Shown here: piece by piece, positions 39,993 to 47,926 of the stretch
Position numbering within the stretch: position 1 is the first letter of the stretch
Layout of the letters: the number at the start of each line of letters is the position of its first letter
NCBI GenBank assembly: GCA_028820845.1
Contig: JAPPII010000011.1
Coordinates: forward strand, 61,927 to 125,926
Reading direction: 5' to 3'
Length of the DNA stretch: 64,000 bases
Source of the DNA: Candidatus Poribacteria bacterium
GTDB lineage: Bacteria > Poribacteria > WGA-4E > WGA-3G
Notes under the pieces: model-generated
The model's database searches: none
What the model saw: only the letters and a program-made list of their open reading frames with translations
Told to the model about the DNA's origin: nothing
Made by a program: the position numbers and the translations under genes

Positions 39993-41069
39993 TCAGAAAT
40001 TTGCGTCCCGCTTTTCGCTTCCCGCGTTTTGCGTTTTGCGGTCTACGGTTCGCGGTCTGCGGTTCGCGGATAGCCATCTTTCGCAGATAAGCAGAATTAA
40101 TGCCCCTGCTACAAACAATTGGAAGCGTTCTCGGTATTTGCCATCTCCATGGATGCTGACGCGCTGCCTTTCCAGTCGCGCTAAATCTGTTCGTAACGCT
40201 ATGATTCCAGGGGACGCACGATAGTAACGACCACTCCCTGCTTTGGCGATTTCTTGAAGATGCGTTTCGTCTAATACCGTTAGCACAAGTTGTCCGTTGA
40301 CATCGCGCTTGTACGGCGCAGTCTCTGTACCAGGCACTTGTGGAAGCGGAATCGGGACAGATTGGACAGGATTACCCACACCGACGCAGTAGACGTATAC
40401 GCCTACCTGACTCGCCGCTTTAGCTGCTGAGATTGACGCTTCTCCGTGATCCTCCCCATCTGTAAACAGGATCAGCACCTTCTGTCCTCTATCATCGGGG
40501 TCTATTGCTGTTAGGTCGTCCTGATCCGAAGTCAGTCGCTCGGTCGCTATCTCTATGGCATTGCCGATGCGGGTGCCGCTATGGATCAGTGTATCGGCGG
40601 TTATTGCTGCTAAGAATTCTCTGAGCGTGTCGGTATCCTTCGTCAATGGACATACCACGAAACTCGCTTCGGCGAAGTAAAGCAGACCGAATCGGTCACC
40701 CTCAAGTTCCGCTAAGAGTGAGAAGATAGCCTCTTTAGCCTGCGTGAGTCGTCGAACAGATGTGTTATCTTCTGCCAGCATACTCGTTGAAATATCAAGC
40801 CCAAGCATAACGTCCAACCTTTCTGCAACCCGTTCAGGTGCCGTGCCCCATTGTGGGCGAGCGATCGCCAGCGTCAGAAAAAGATAACTCAACAACAGCA
40901 ACCCCGCTTGAACTTTGTGTCGTCGTAGATGCGCCGGATCCACATTACTGTGGAATCGCAGCAGCGCCCTCCGTTTCTGTCGCAATCCGAAGAGTAGCAA
41001 CAGAATTAGTGGCGGAATTGCCCATAGGAAGTGGAGAAATTCTGGATGACCAAAACGGAGCCAGTTCAT
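39993..41069 (-). CDS. BatA/BatB-like membrane protein with VWA domain
   Basis: 358 residues. Two N-terminal membrane segments (FLHFLWAIPPLILLLLFGL and AGLLLLSYLFLTLAIA) flank a loop, followed by a von Willebrand A domain with the MIDAS motif LDISTSM (DxSxS) near residue 92, the Thr in SGTRIG and Asp in FTDGEDHG. A third membrane segment (FQLFVAGALILLICERWL) closes the protein. This is the layout of Bat (Bacteroides aerotolerance) proteins, which help periplasmic protein quality or stress resistance. No MoxR, BatC or BatD gene lies adjacent. The last 20 residues (RRPRTVDRKTQNAG) are encoded by a repeated GCGGTCT/GCGGTTCGCGG stretch and look like an added tail. Confidence 0.83.
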   Translation of the reverse strand: MNWLRFGHPEFLHFLWAIPPLILLLLFGLRQKRRALLRFHSNVDPAHLRRHKVQAGLLLLSYLFLTLAIARPQWGTAPERVAERLDVMLGLDISTSMLAEDNTSVRRLTQAKEAIFSLLAELEGDRFGLLYFAEASFVVCPLTKDTDTLREFLAAITADTLIHSGTRIGNAIEIATERLTSDQDDLTAIDPDDRGQKVLILFTDGEDHGEASISAAKAASQVGVYVYCVGVGNPVQSVPIPLPQVPGTETAPYKRDVNGQLVLTVLDETHLQEIAKAGSGRYYRASPGIIALRTDLARLERQRVSIHGDGKYRERFQLFVAGALILLICERWLSANRRPRTVDRKTQNAGSEKRDANF

Positions 41070-41103
41070 TTTTTATTTTCCTATAGAAAAAATAAGTCCG
41101 AAA

Positions 41104-41228
41104 CTACTATAATAGATGTAGGATTATTTCACTGGTAGTTGCGGTTTTGCAGCGTACTCGCTCAAATGGGACGTGCATTCTAACCGCACCAGTCACCGAG
41201 TGCACACTTAATTGTGGGTTTTACTATA
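41104..41228. repeat. Inverted-repeat hairpin element, copy 3
   Basis: Ends CTACTATAATAG... and ...GGGTTTTACTATAA pair imperfectly. The core is an expanded GCGGTTTTGCAGCG...TGCATTCTAACCGC hairpin like that at 34776-34872. It lies between the VWA and XRE genes, together with the palindrome GGGGCGTAGCCGCCCC (41261-41276). Confidence 0.5.
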
Positions 41229-41310
41229 AAAGGTATTGACTGATGATTGCTAACCGCTGAGGGGCGTAGCCGCCCCGAGAGCACAGTGTCTATGTTAGAG
41301 GAGGCTGATT

Positions 41311-41682
41311 ATGTTAGAGACACAGAAAACGTCCCAGGCATCCACGCCTATCAATCGCTTCTACTTACGCTATTTGCGCGAACAGGTCCTCCAGTTCACC
41401 CAAGAAGAGTTGGCTGAAAACATAAACATTTCTGTCCAGACAGTCAGAAACTGGGAGACCGGCAGAACACAGCCAAACCAAAAACAACGCCCCATTTTGG
41501 AAAGATGCTTAGGTATCGCCCCCGGGCACCTTGCGTTGAACATCAAGGAGATTCTCTACGAAGATTTCAACGCTGCCTATTTCGGGGATGAAGCCGCTCG
41601 CCAACGACTCAGCTGGGCTTATGAAAACAGAAAACTCACAAAATTTATTGATGGTCTCAGTTCTGAGTCAATAGAGCGATAA
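41311..41682 (+). CDS. XRE-family HTH regulator next to the lasso cluster
   Basis: 123 residues. ATG 41311 has GAGGAGG upstream. The HTH lies at about residues 24-72: YLREQVLQFTQEELAENIN, SVQTVRNWETGRTQPNQKQ, a standard Cro/cI-type XRE domain. A C-terminal helical part (EDFNAAYFGDEAARQRLSWAYENRK) may dimerise or sense a signal. The gene lies 437 bases upstream of the lasso precursor in the same direction. The precursor promoter contains two perfect palindromes, so this protein is the best candidate to bind them (inference). Confidence 0.78.
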   Translation: MLETQKTSQASTPINRFYLRYLREQVLQFTQEELAENINISVQTVRNWETGRTQPNQKQRPILERCLGIAPGHLALNIKEILYEDFNAAYFGDEAARQRLSWAYENRKLTKFIDGLSSESIER

Positions 41683-41792
41683 TGTTTGAGAACCGCCAAA
41701 GTCTAAAAAAGCCGAAACTTGTCCATTTTCAGGAAATATTAGAAAAAACTTGCCTGTTTTTTGGATATTCAGGTAAAATTAATACCATAATA

Positions 41793-41841
41793 GGAAAAAA
41801 TATATTTTTTCCTTGACAAAAACGCGCGTTTTTAATATAAT
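41793..41841 (+). promoter_or_regulatory. Lasso cluster promoter with two perfect palindromic operators
   Basis: A fully consensus promoter: TTGACA (41813-41818), a 17-base spacer and TATAAT (41836-41841). Directly upstream, 41793-41812 is a perfect 20-base palindrome (GGAAAAAATA and its complement) that also resembles an A/T-rich UP element. The spacer contains a second perfect 16-base palindrome, AAAAACGCGCGTTTTT (41818-41833). Occupancy of the spacer site would block RNA polymerase, so tight repression of a strong promoter is likely. Confidence 0.8.
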
Positions 41842-41883
41842 ATTTATTGTATTGGTAGTTTCCTCTGTTTTGAGAGGCGCCGA

Positions 41884-41992
41884 GGGTGGTGAAAGCACCC
41901 ATTGACGCGGCACTGCCATTAGTACGGAATGACAGTGCTAACCTACATTGTAGCATAAAACCCCTTGTTTTGTGAAGTTGTTGGGTTAGCAC
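41884..41992 (+). promoter_or_regulatory. Structured 5' leader of the lasso operon with mutually exclusive hairpins
   Basis: Between the promoter and the precursor start lie about 270 untranslated bases. Three helices are visible: GGGTG/CACCC (41884-41900), GCACTGCCATT/AATGACAGTGC (41910-41938) and GTGCTAACC/GGTTAGCAC (41935-41943 with 41984-41992). The second and third share bases 41935-41938, so they cannot both form fully. That is the logic of an attenuator or riboswitch. I do not recognise a known riboswitch consensus and see no T tract right after the third helix. Confidence 0.45.
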
Positions 41993-42119
41993 CTTATACA
42001 ATGGCGGGTTGCCAAAAATGCAAGGAACTTTATTTTTTTTCTCTTGCCAAAGCAATCCGATGAACACAGAATAAACCGGTGCTATTAGGCAGCGGATATA
42101 TTGCTATAGGAGATTCCAA

Positions 42120-42302
42120 ATGTTGAAAGCATACTTCAAGAAGTCTTCTTTGAAGAAGTCTTCTTCAAAAAAGAAGGCATACGCTAAACCCGAACTTTAC
42201 CCTCTCGGCCGTGCCACGTTTCTTACCCATGGAAGCAATGTCGGGAGTGATAGTGAGAAAGACTCGAATGGGCAGGAGATTTTATATAACTCCGGTGGGT
42301 AG
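42120..42302 (+). CDS. Lasso peptide precursor
   Basis: 60 residues, with AGGAG seven bases before the ATG. Residues 21-38 match the lasso leader consensus YxxPxLxxxGxxxxxTxG exactly: Tyr21, Pro24, Leu26, Gly30, Thr36 and Gly38. Thr36 is the penultimate leader residue, so cleavage after His37 gives a 23-residue core, Gly38 to Gly60. The core starts GSNVGSDSE, placing Asp at position 7 and Glu at position 9, either of which can form the macrolactam with Gly1. The remaining core has several Ser and Asn and one Tyr and ends NSGG. The N-terminal leader is Lys/Ser-rich from an internal repeat of GAAGTCTTCTT. The adjacent RRE, cyclase, B2 peptidase and exporter genes support the call. Confidence 0.88.
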   Translation: MLKAYFKKSSLKKSSSKKKAYAKPELYPLGRATFLTHGSNVGSDSEKDSNGQEILYNSGG

Positions 42303-42316
42303 GTGCTCCCCTAATT

Positions 42317-42347
42317 GTGCCAGAAACGTTTCAGAGACGTTTCGCAC
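42317..42347 (+). promoter_or_regulatory. Intercistronic hairpin between precursor and exporter
   Basis: GTGC-CA-GAAACGT (42317-42329) pairs with ACGTTTCGCAC (42337-42347) around a seven-base loop, an 11-base-pair stem with a two-base bulge. There is no T tract, so it is more likely an mRNA-stabilising element or partial terminator that keeps precursor mRNA above the level of enzyme mRNA. After it, AGGAGGAAGCC occurs twice (42361 and 42377 regions), the second copy being the ribosome site of the exporter. Confidence 0.6.
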
Positions 42348-42388
42348 TCCTTCATAATTAAGGAGGAAGCCTAAAAGGAGGAAGCCGT

Positions 42389-44161
42389 TTGGCAGCGTCA
42401 AAACAGAAACAAGATTTTGGAGGCGGCAGGATCGCCCTCCGCTTGTTAGGATATCTCAAACCGTATTTGGGCTTAGCCCTGCTATGTGTGCTCCTCAATG
42501 CTGTTTACCGGGCACTCCATCTGGTAACTCCGTGGGTAGAAGGTCAACTTTTCGATCGTGTATTTGGTGAAAAGGATGCCGATTTTCTACCCATTCTTGT
42601 AGGCTTCTGGATGGCCCTTGCAGTCGCCATCTATTTCTCGAATTGTGGATTGGCGTATTTTGTGACTCTGGTCACAGGTCAAACTCGCCGTGATCTGCAA
42701 CTGCAGGTTTATGAACACCTGCGATTCCTGCCGTGCCGTTTCTACGATAATCACACGACAGGGCAGATCATGGCTTATGTCAATTCCGATACGCCTACCG
42801 CCGCAGAAGGGATTTTAGCGATCGGTTGGATTATCGTTGCAGGTCTTGAATTTGTCATTACCTTGGGCGTGGTGTTCTGGGTGAACCCTTGGTTGGGGTT
42901 ATTCAGTATTCCCTTTGCTCTCGCGGTGGTTTACCTTCCAGTTATTTTCCGATCCCCTGTGCAGAACGCTTCAAAGCGAGTCTTACGGGAACGAGAAAGT
43001 ATTTCGACACGACTTCAAGAAGGGATCGCGGGGTCCCGCGAAATAAAATCGCTCTGTCATGAGATGCGAGACATGGGGCTCATCCAGCATTCAATAGAAA
43101 CCCTCGTTCGTGCAGAGGTCTATCAAAGGTTAGTCGCTGCACTGACAGCACTCGGACCCCTTGCATCTTGGTTGGGAACTCCGCTTTTTTTTCTCATCGG
43201 TGGAAAAATGGTCCTTGCTGGAGATATTAGCCTCGGTTTTTTGTGGATGGCGAACCGTTATTTGAACCTACTCACCTTTCCGCTCTATCAAGCTCAGCAG
43301 GAATATCAAAATTTCCTCAGAGCTGGGGAAGGTGCAAAGCGGGTGTTCACTTTCCTTGAGGAAAATCAAACCGAATCGACTGAGGGGATCGAGGCTGTAG
43401 AATTGGAGGGAAAGGTCCGATTTGAATCCGTTTACTTCCGTTATAGTGAGAACGAGGAAGTCCTACAGGATGTCACCTTTGGGATCCAACCGGGTCAACT
43501 TGTAGCAGTTGTAGGCCCAAGCGGGGCAGGAAAAAGCACGATCCTCAATCTCATTCCGCGTTTCTACGAACCTACCCAAGGACGAATATTTGTTGATGCA
43601 CATGACATAACGACACTCCATCTAAGTACCTTACGATCTCAGATCGGCACAGTGTTTCAAGCCCCTTATCTCTTTTCGGGTTCAATTGAGGAAAATATCC
43701 GAATGGGTGCTCGACACCCTGAGACAGTGACAGCAGAGGACATCATTGATGCGGCTATCGCCGCGAATGCCCATGAGTTTATCACGCAACTTGAAAAGGG
43801 TTACGCCACAGAGATAGGCGAGCGGGGCATCAAACTCTCTGGAGGCGAACAGCAACGGATTGCCATTGCTCGTGTGCTAATTCGGAATCCTAAACTGCTC
43901 TTGTTAGATGAAGCCACTTCCTCACTGGACTCAGAGACAGAGAAGGTCGTTATGGAAGCGTTGGAACGACTGATGAAGGGAAGGACTTCCTTTGTGATTG
44001 CTCACCGGTTGTCTACTGTGTTGAATGCGGATGTAATACTTGCCTTGGAAAACGGCAAAATTGTAGAAACAGGCACGCATCAGGAGCTCCTTGCACAAAG
44101 AGGGTTATATGAGCGTTTGTATCGCTTGCAATTTGAGGAGACCTCTGGTGATAGAAAATAG
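42389..44161 (+). CDS. Lasso peptide ABC exporter (fused membrane and ATPase domains)
   Basis: 590 residues. Start TTG 42389 with AAGGAGG seven bases upstream. The N-terminal half has about six membrane segments (LALLCVLLNAVYRAL, ILVGFWMALAVAIYFS, WIIVAGLEFVITLGVVF). The ATPase half has Walker A in VVGPSGAGKSTIL, signature LSGGEQQRIAIARVL, Walker B in LLLLDEATSSLD and His in VIAHRLST. No C39 peptidase domain is present, consistent with leader removal by the separate B2 enzyme. It acts as a homodimer in the inner membrane, exporting the mature lasso peptide and conferring self-immunity, as McjD does. It directly follows the precursor. Confidence 0.88.
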   Translation: MAASKQKQDFGGGRIALRLLGYLKPYLGLALLCVLLNAVYRALHLVTPWVEGQLFDRVFGEKDADFLPILVGFWMALAVAIYFSNCGLAYFVTLVTGQTRRDLQLQVYEHLRFLPCRFYDNHTTGQIMAYVNSDTPTAAEGILAIGWIIVAGLEFVITLGVVFWVNPWLGLFSIPFALAVVYLPVIFRSPVQNASKRVLRERESISTRLQEGIAGSREIKSLCHEMRDMGLIQHSIETLVRAEVYQRLVAALTALGPLASWLGTPLFFLIGGKMVLAGDISLGFLWMANRYLNLLTFPLYQAQQEYQNFLRAGEGAKRVFTFLEENQTESTEGIEAVELEGKVRFESVYFRYSENEEVLQDVTFGIQPGQLVAVVGPSGAGKSTILNLIPRFYEPTQGRIFVDAHDITTLHLSTLRSQIGTVFQAPYLFSGSIEENIRMGARHPETVTAEDIIDAAIAANAHEFITQLEKGYATEIGERGIKLSGGEQQRIAIARVLIRNPKLLLLDEATSSLDSETEKVVMEALERLMKGRTSFVIAHRLSTVLNADVILALENGKIVETGTHQELLAQRGLYERLYRLQFEETSGDRK

Positions 44162-44219
44162 TAAAACTTATTCCGCATCTAGGAATTCTACCGAAAACTG
44201 AGGTAAGTCGTATAAAGTC

Positions 44220-44528
44220 ATGTTTTTTTCAAGATTGGGTCAACTTTCAATCCCCGAACATGTGCATTTCGTAGTCTTTGATGAGAAGGATGGCTTTCCT
44301 GCATCAGCGACCCTCTTAAATTATGAGAGTGGAGAGTTCTACACTTTAGATGGTGTCGGTCTTGATTTCTGGTATCTTATTCAAGATAAACGGAGTCTTG
44401 AGGAAATTGTGGCGGCGCTAATGTCAATATATGAGATTACCGCAGAGACCCTCTGGAGAGATATTGAGACGTTAGTTGAATCTCTGCTTGAAAAAGGGAT
44501 CCTCACACGTTTAGATGCCAGAAAATAA
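44220..44528 (+). CDS. PqqD-like RRE protein (lasso B1)
   Basis: 102 residues with the PqqD winged-helix pattern: ATLLNYESGEFYTLDGVGLDFWYLI, then SLEEIVAALMSIYEI and WRDIETLVESLLEKGIL. This is the RiPP recognition element that binds the leader, in lasso systems through the YxxP motif seen in the precursor, and presents it to the B2 peptidase. It is separate from B2 here, the split arrangement. The ATG at 44220 has a GAGGTAAG some 13 bases upstream. It lies 58 bases after the exporter. Confidence 0.87.
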   Translation: MFFSRLGQLSIPEHVHFVVFDEKDGFPASATLLNYESGEFYTLDGVGLDFWYLIQDKRSLEEIVAALMSIYEITAETLWRDIETLVESLLEKGILTRLDARK

Positions 44529-44570
44529 AAAGGTCATTCTTAAAATCACTTCACGGTTTTCTGCTGGAAC

Positions 44571-46196
44571 ATGTTGATGAAAGTTCCTCTATTAAAGTTG
44601 AGTATGTGCATGAAGATTGCGAGTTTGTATCCATTGATACGCGGGTACGCGGAAGCAGATTGGGATTTTATACGTGCTTTATTGTGTTCCTCGAGGAAAA
44701 TCAACAATTTCCATGTGTTTCTACCGCTTGATTGCCAACCACCAAAATCGTTTCCTAATATTTCAGGTGTATCCATCCATAGTGTCATAGAATTGGCAGA
44801 ATTCTTTCAAGAGAATTCCATTGATGTTTGGCATGACTTTGGGTATAGCGATGTTTCCCATCTAACGCATCTCCGCGGGTTAAGTGGTCAGATTTTTCCA
44901 ATTACGATACAGGTTCAGCCGTGGCGTTTGGCATTAGATCCCCTGAAAATAAGTAAAGGGCTAACTGAATATGATGCCCTTTTATGTTCAAAACCTTCGA
45001 TTTGCAGAATTGTTCATCAGTCCGCCCAAAGTTTCCCGAGTTCAAACTTCATCCCTGAAATCTTTACAATTCCATCCGGGGTAAACACTTCAACAGAGAT
45101 CATCTCTGATAAACAAGATGCACGATACCTTCTTGATCTTCCAGGACAAGACTTAATCATCTTATGTTTGACAGATTTCTCTGTTTATGAGGGTGGGGAC
45201 CTATTTCCGCTGTTTCATGCGTTTCAAGTTGTTGCTGAAAAACATGGGGATGTTCGGCTGATTATAAGCGGCTTTGATGAATATGGATATGCCGACAAGT
45301 TTCAGAATTTTCTTGACAATTCGCATTTAGGTAGACAGATTATATTGATGCCAAATGCAAGTAAATCCGCGCAATCGCTCCTACTTTCGGCTGCAGATAT
45401 ATTTATTTCCCCTTCTGATACAATTCATCGGGATAACCAAATTCAAGTCCTCAGAGCAATGGGAAATAACCTTCCTGTCATCGTAACTGACGATGACGAT
45501 GGAGGGGTAATAGCACACGGTAAAAATGGTTTAAAACTAAGGCGAATATGTCAACCTTCCAGTTATGACGCGTTAAACAACTATATGCCTCTCGTATCCG
45601 AGGATGTTAAACCTTTGATTCTATCACAAGGTATCGTCGTTGATACCCAACAAATCATAGAATTCTTGACACTGCTGATTGAAGATCGCGAATTGCGTCA
45701 GACCCTTGGAAAAACCGCGCGTCACTATGTGGTGGCAAATCATGGATGGGAAACAATGGTCAACAGGTATATTAGTCTGTGGCAGACGTTGCGTGAAAGG
45801 GTGCCATCGGACTTGCAGCACACAAAGTCATCAGAGATTCAGGGGGATATCCTATTCCGCGATGCTAACACCAGAGATTTCTCTTTTTTCTCATTCATGT
45901 CTGCGGACCTTGAAGAGGATACCTCTTTACAACTTACTTCTGTCGGTAAAACACTCTTGGAGACACAACATCTTATTAGTTACGATGTGATGAAGGATAT
46001 AATTTATCCTCCTGTCGTTTTTAAGATTCTGAATTTGGCAAGGGCTGTGACCACCGGAGCAGAGATTATCAATTCACTGCTCTTGTTAACGGATGGCGAC
46101 GATACCGATAATTTAGTACCAAATATCACCTATCACATCATGTGGTGTGTAAAGCAAGGGTTTATTTCACTCAGCAAGAACGGACAATCATTATGA
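44571..46196 (+). CDS. Glycosyltransferase-like protein 1 of the lasso cluster (GT4 fold, EX7E motif lost)
   Basis: 541 residues. The GT-B/GT4 outline is clear: MKIASLYPLIRGYAEADWDF, then EIFTIPSGVNTS, and SAADIFISPSD followed by LPVIVTDDDDGG. Aligned with its neighbour, the EX7E motif that contacts the sugar nucleotide has changed: where the neighbour has Glu in QETFGQTVLEG, this protein has Arg at both places (HRDNQIQVLRA). Activity may be absent or altered. Residues 430-541 are a helical extension (LTSVGKTLLE, FKILNLARAVTTGAEIINSL, NITYHIMWCVKQGFISLS) that resembles the extension of the next gene. The start could be ATG 44571 or 44577. Its stop overlaps the next start by ATGA. Confidence 0.75.
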   Translation: MLMKVPLLKLSMCMKIASLYPLIRGYAEADWDFIRALLCSSRKINNFHVFLPLDCQPPKSFPNISGVSIHSVIELAEFFQENSIDVWHDFGYSDVSHLTHLRGLSGQIFPITIQVQPWRLALDPLKISKGLTEYDALLCSKPSICRIVHQSAQSFPSSNFIPEIFTIPSGVNTSTEIISDKQDARYLLDLPGQDLIILCLTDFSVYEGGDLFPLFHAFQVVAEKHGDVRLIISGFDEYGYADKFQNFLDNSHLGRQIILMPNASKSAQSLLLSAADIFISPSDTIHRDNQIQVLRAMGNNLPVIVTDDDDGGVIAHGKNGLKLRRICQPSSYDALNNYMPLVSEDVKPLILSQGIVVDTQQIIEFLTLLIEDRELRQTLGKTARHYVVANHGWETMVNRYISLWQTLRERVPSDLQHTKSSEIQGDILFRDANTRDFSFFSFMSADLEEDTSLQLTSVGKTLLETQHLISYDVMKDIIYPPVVFKILNLARAVTTGAEIINSLLLLTDGDDTDNLVPNITYHIMWCVKQGFISLSKNGQSL

Positions 46197-47926
46197 ACGT
46201 GTATGGAGGTTTTTTACCATTAGATCCGAATATAGGTGATCCCGGATACCGCAACGGATCCAGCCAAGGCATCTATGGGGCAAGGGTTGCCACTAAACAG
46301 TTTCTGAAAAACCTACTGCGGTATGGGGATTTTGAAGCGTACCATTTTTTTAATCCAGGGCGCTATAAGCCACAGGAAGCGGGTGAGGTAGAAGCCTATT
46401 TTGGATTATTGGAACCGGATCCTCGCATCAAACTTTTGAAACTTGAGGATTTTGGGAAGGCGGTGCAAGAAACAAACTACCTCGTATTTCATAGTCCTCA
46501 AGGACCTGATATTGCCCAAATGCTCTATCTCCGGAATCAGATTAGTCGCCAAAATATCCCCATAACGGGAGTTACACATACCATTAGTTACCAGTTTCAG
46601 CTTGTAAACTTTCTCACTCTGCCTCTCATAGGAGCACAACAGTGGGATTCAATTGTATGTTTGGAAGTTCCGGCTGTGAAGGTTATGAAGAACCATTTTT
46701 CTCACTTACAGAATCGTTTATTTCAGCAATTTGGCTTCAATCTGGAATATAAAGGAAGGTTAGACAGTATTCCTTTAGGCGTAGATACGCAAACTTATCG
46801 TCCTCGAGAGAAACAAGCACTAAGACAGCATTTTGGCTTACCTAACGATAAAGTCATTCTACTCTGGATCGGACGTTTTTCACATTACGACAAGATGGAC
46901 CTACAACCGTTACTCATTGCATTCAAAAAGGCTCTGGAGAAGTGTTCAGAAGATAGAGCGGTCCTTGTATTGGCAGGAGATGATAGTCGCTACGACTACG
47001 CTGAGAAGGTCACTGCCTACGCCACGCAGCTCGATATTCAAGAGCAAGTTATCATACTTAAAAATCGTCCTCGGATTGACTTCCCGTTACTTTATTCCGC
47101 TGCAGATGTCTTTGTTTCGCCGAGTGATAACGTTCAAGAAACGTTTGGACAGACGGTTTTGGAAGGCATGTCTTCTGGACTCCCGGTTGTTTGCTCGGAT
47201 TGGGAGGGATACAGCATCTCGGTGATTCATGGAAGAACCGGTTTTCGGGTCCCCACCTATTGGATGGAATGTGATGAGACAATCTGTGATTATGCTCCTT
47301 TTTTGCCTTTCAGACTTAACCACCTTTACTTAAGTCAGTCTGTATGTGTTGATGTTGAGCAGATGAGTGAAGTGTTACTTTTCTTGATCTTGCATGATGA
47401 TTTGCGTTCTAAAATGGGCCGACAGGCACGCCAACATGTCCTTGACACTTACGACTGGAAGATTATCATTGGTCGTTATATGGAGTTATGGGAGGAACTG
47501 CATAAAATTGCCTCCCATCATGCCTTACCCTTACAACAGTCTTCGTGGTTCCGTCCAGCATATTTTCAGACTTTCCAGCACTACGCTACAATGACTCTGC
47601 AGCCAACCACCAGAGTCCGGAAAACTCCCTTGATTTTGACATCTACGGGAAGCAACGCTCCACCATGGTATGAGGAAATGGATGTAAAACTCCAACCAGA
47701 GATTATCGATGCGATTCTCAGTCACTCGACGGATTGGATAGCCGTAGCAGAACTTGAAGCAAACCTTTGCACTATAATTCAAACGACACCTGAGGTTTTT
47801 CGGTATCACCTTTTGTATTTACTGAAATACCACTGTCTTTCCTTTGATGTGGATACACTCGAGAAAGCTGCCACAGATTTGAGAAATCTCAATGTTGAAG
47901 GACATCGTGAGGGGGAGTGCCAATGA
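46193..47926 (+). CDS. Glycosyltransferase 2 of the lasso cluster (GT4 fold, intact motifs)
   Basis: 577 residues from ATG 46193, overlapping the previous stop by four bases. An in-frame ATG at 46142 lies inside the upstream gene. The GT4 motifs are intact: DSIPLGVDTQTYRP, LLWIGRFSHYDKMD, VLVLAGDDSRYDYAEK, and SAADVFVSPSD followed by QETFGQTVLEGMSSGLPVV (EX7E). It should transfer a sugar from a nucleotide donor. The last 100 residues form a helical extension (LTSTGSNAPPW, IIDAILSHSTDWIAVAELEANL, FRYHLLYLLKYHCLSFD) like that of the neighbour and loosely like the helical half of PqqD. The lasso core, with its Ser and Tyr residues, is the obvious acceptor by context, which is an inference. Confidence 0.8.
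   Translation: MNVYGGFLPLDPNIGDPGYRNGSSQGIYGARVATKQFLKNLLRYGDFEAYHFFNPGRYKPQEAGEVEAYFGLLEPDPRIKLLKLEDFGKAVQETNYLVFHSPQGPDIAQMLYLRNQISRQNIPITGVTHTISYQFQLVNFLTLPLIGAQQWDSIVCLEVPAVKVMKNHFSHLQNRLFQQFGFNLEYKGRLDSIPLGVDTQTYRPREKQALRQHFGLPNDKVILLWIGRFSHYDKMDLQPLLIAFKKALEKCSEDRAVLVLAGDDSRYDYAEKVTAYATQLDIQEQVIILKNRPRIDFPLLYSAADVFVSPSDNVQETFGQTVLEGMSSGLPVVCSDWEGYSISVIHGRTGFRVPTYWMECDETICDYAPFLPFRLNHLYLSQSVCVDVEQMSEVLLFLILHDDLRSKMGRQARQHVLDTYDWKIIIGRYMELWEELHKIASHHALPLQQSSWFRPAYFQTFQHYATMTLQPTTRVRKTPLILTSTGSNAPPWYEEMDVKLQPEIIDAILSHSTDWIAVAELEANLCTIIQTTPEVFRYHLLYLLKYHCLSFDVDTLEKAATDLRNLNVEGHREGECQ

Noticed and set aside
39993..40075. Possible separate repeat-coded peptide at the VWA C-terminus
   Set aside because: The GCGGTCTACGGTTCGCGG-type repeat is in frame with the VWA gene and only extends its tail. 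There is no independent start or ribosome site.
41683..42119. T-box or cobalamin-type riboswitch in the lasso leader
   Set aside because: The leader is structured, but none of the conserved boxes of these classes could be found by eye, so only a generic structured leader is reported.
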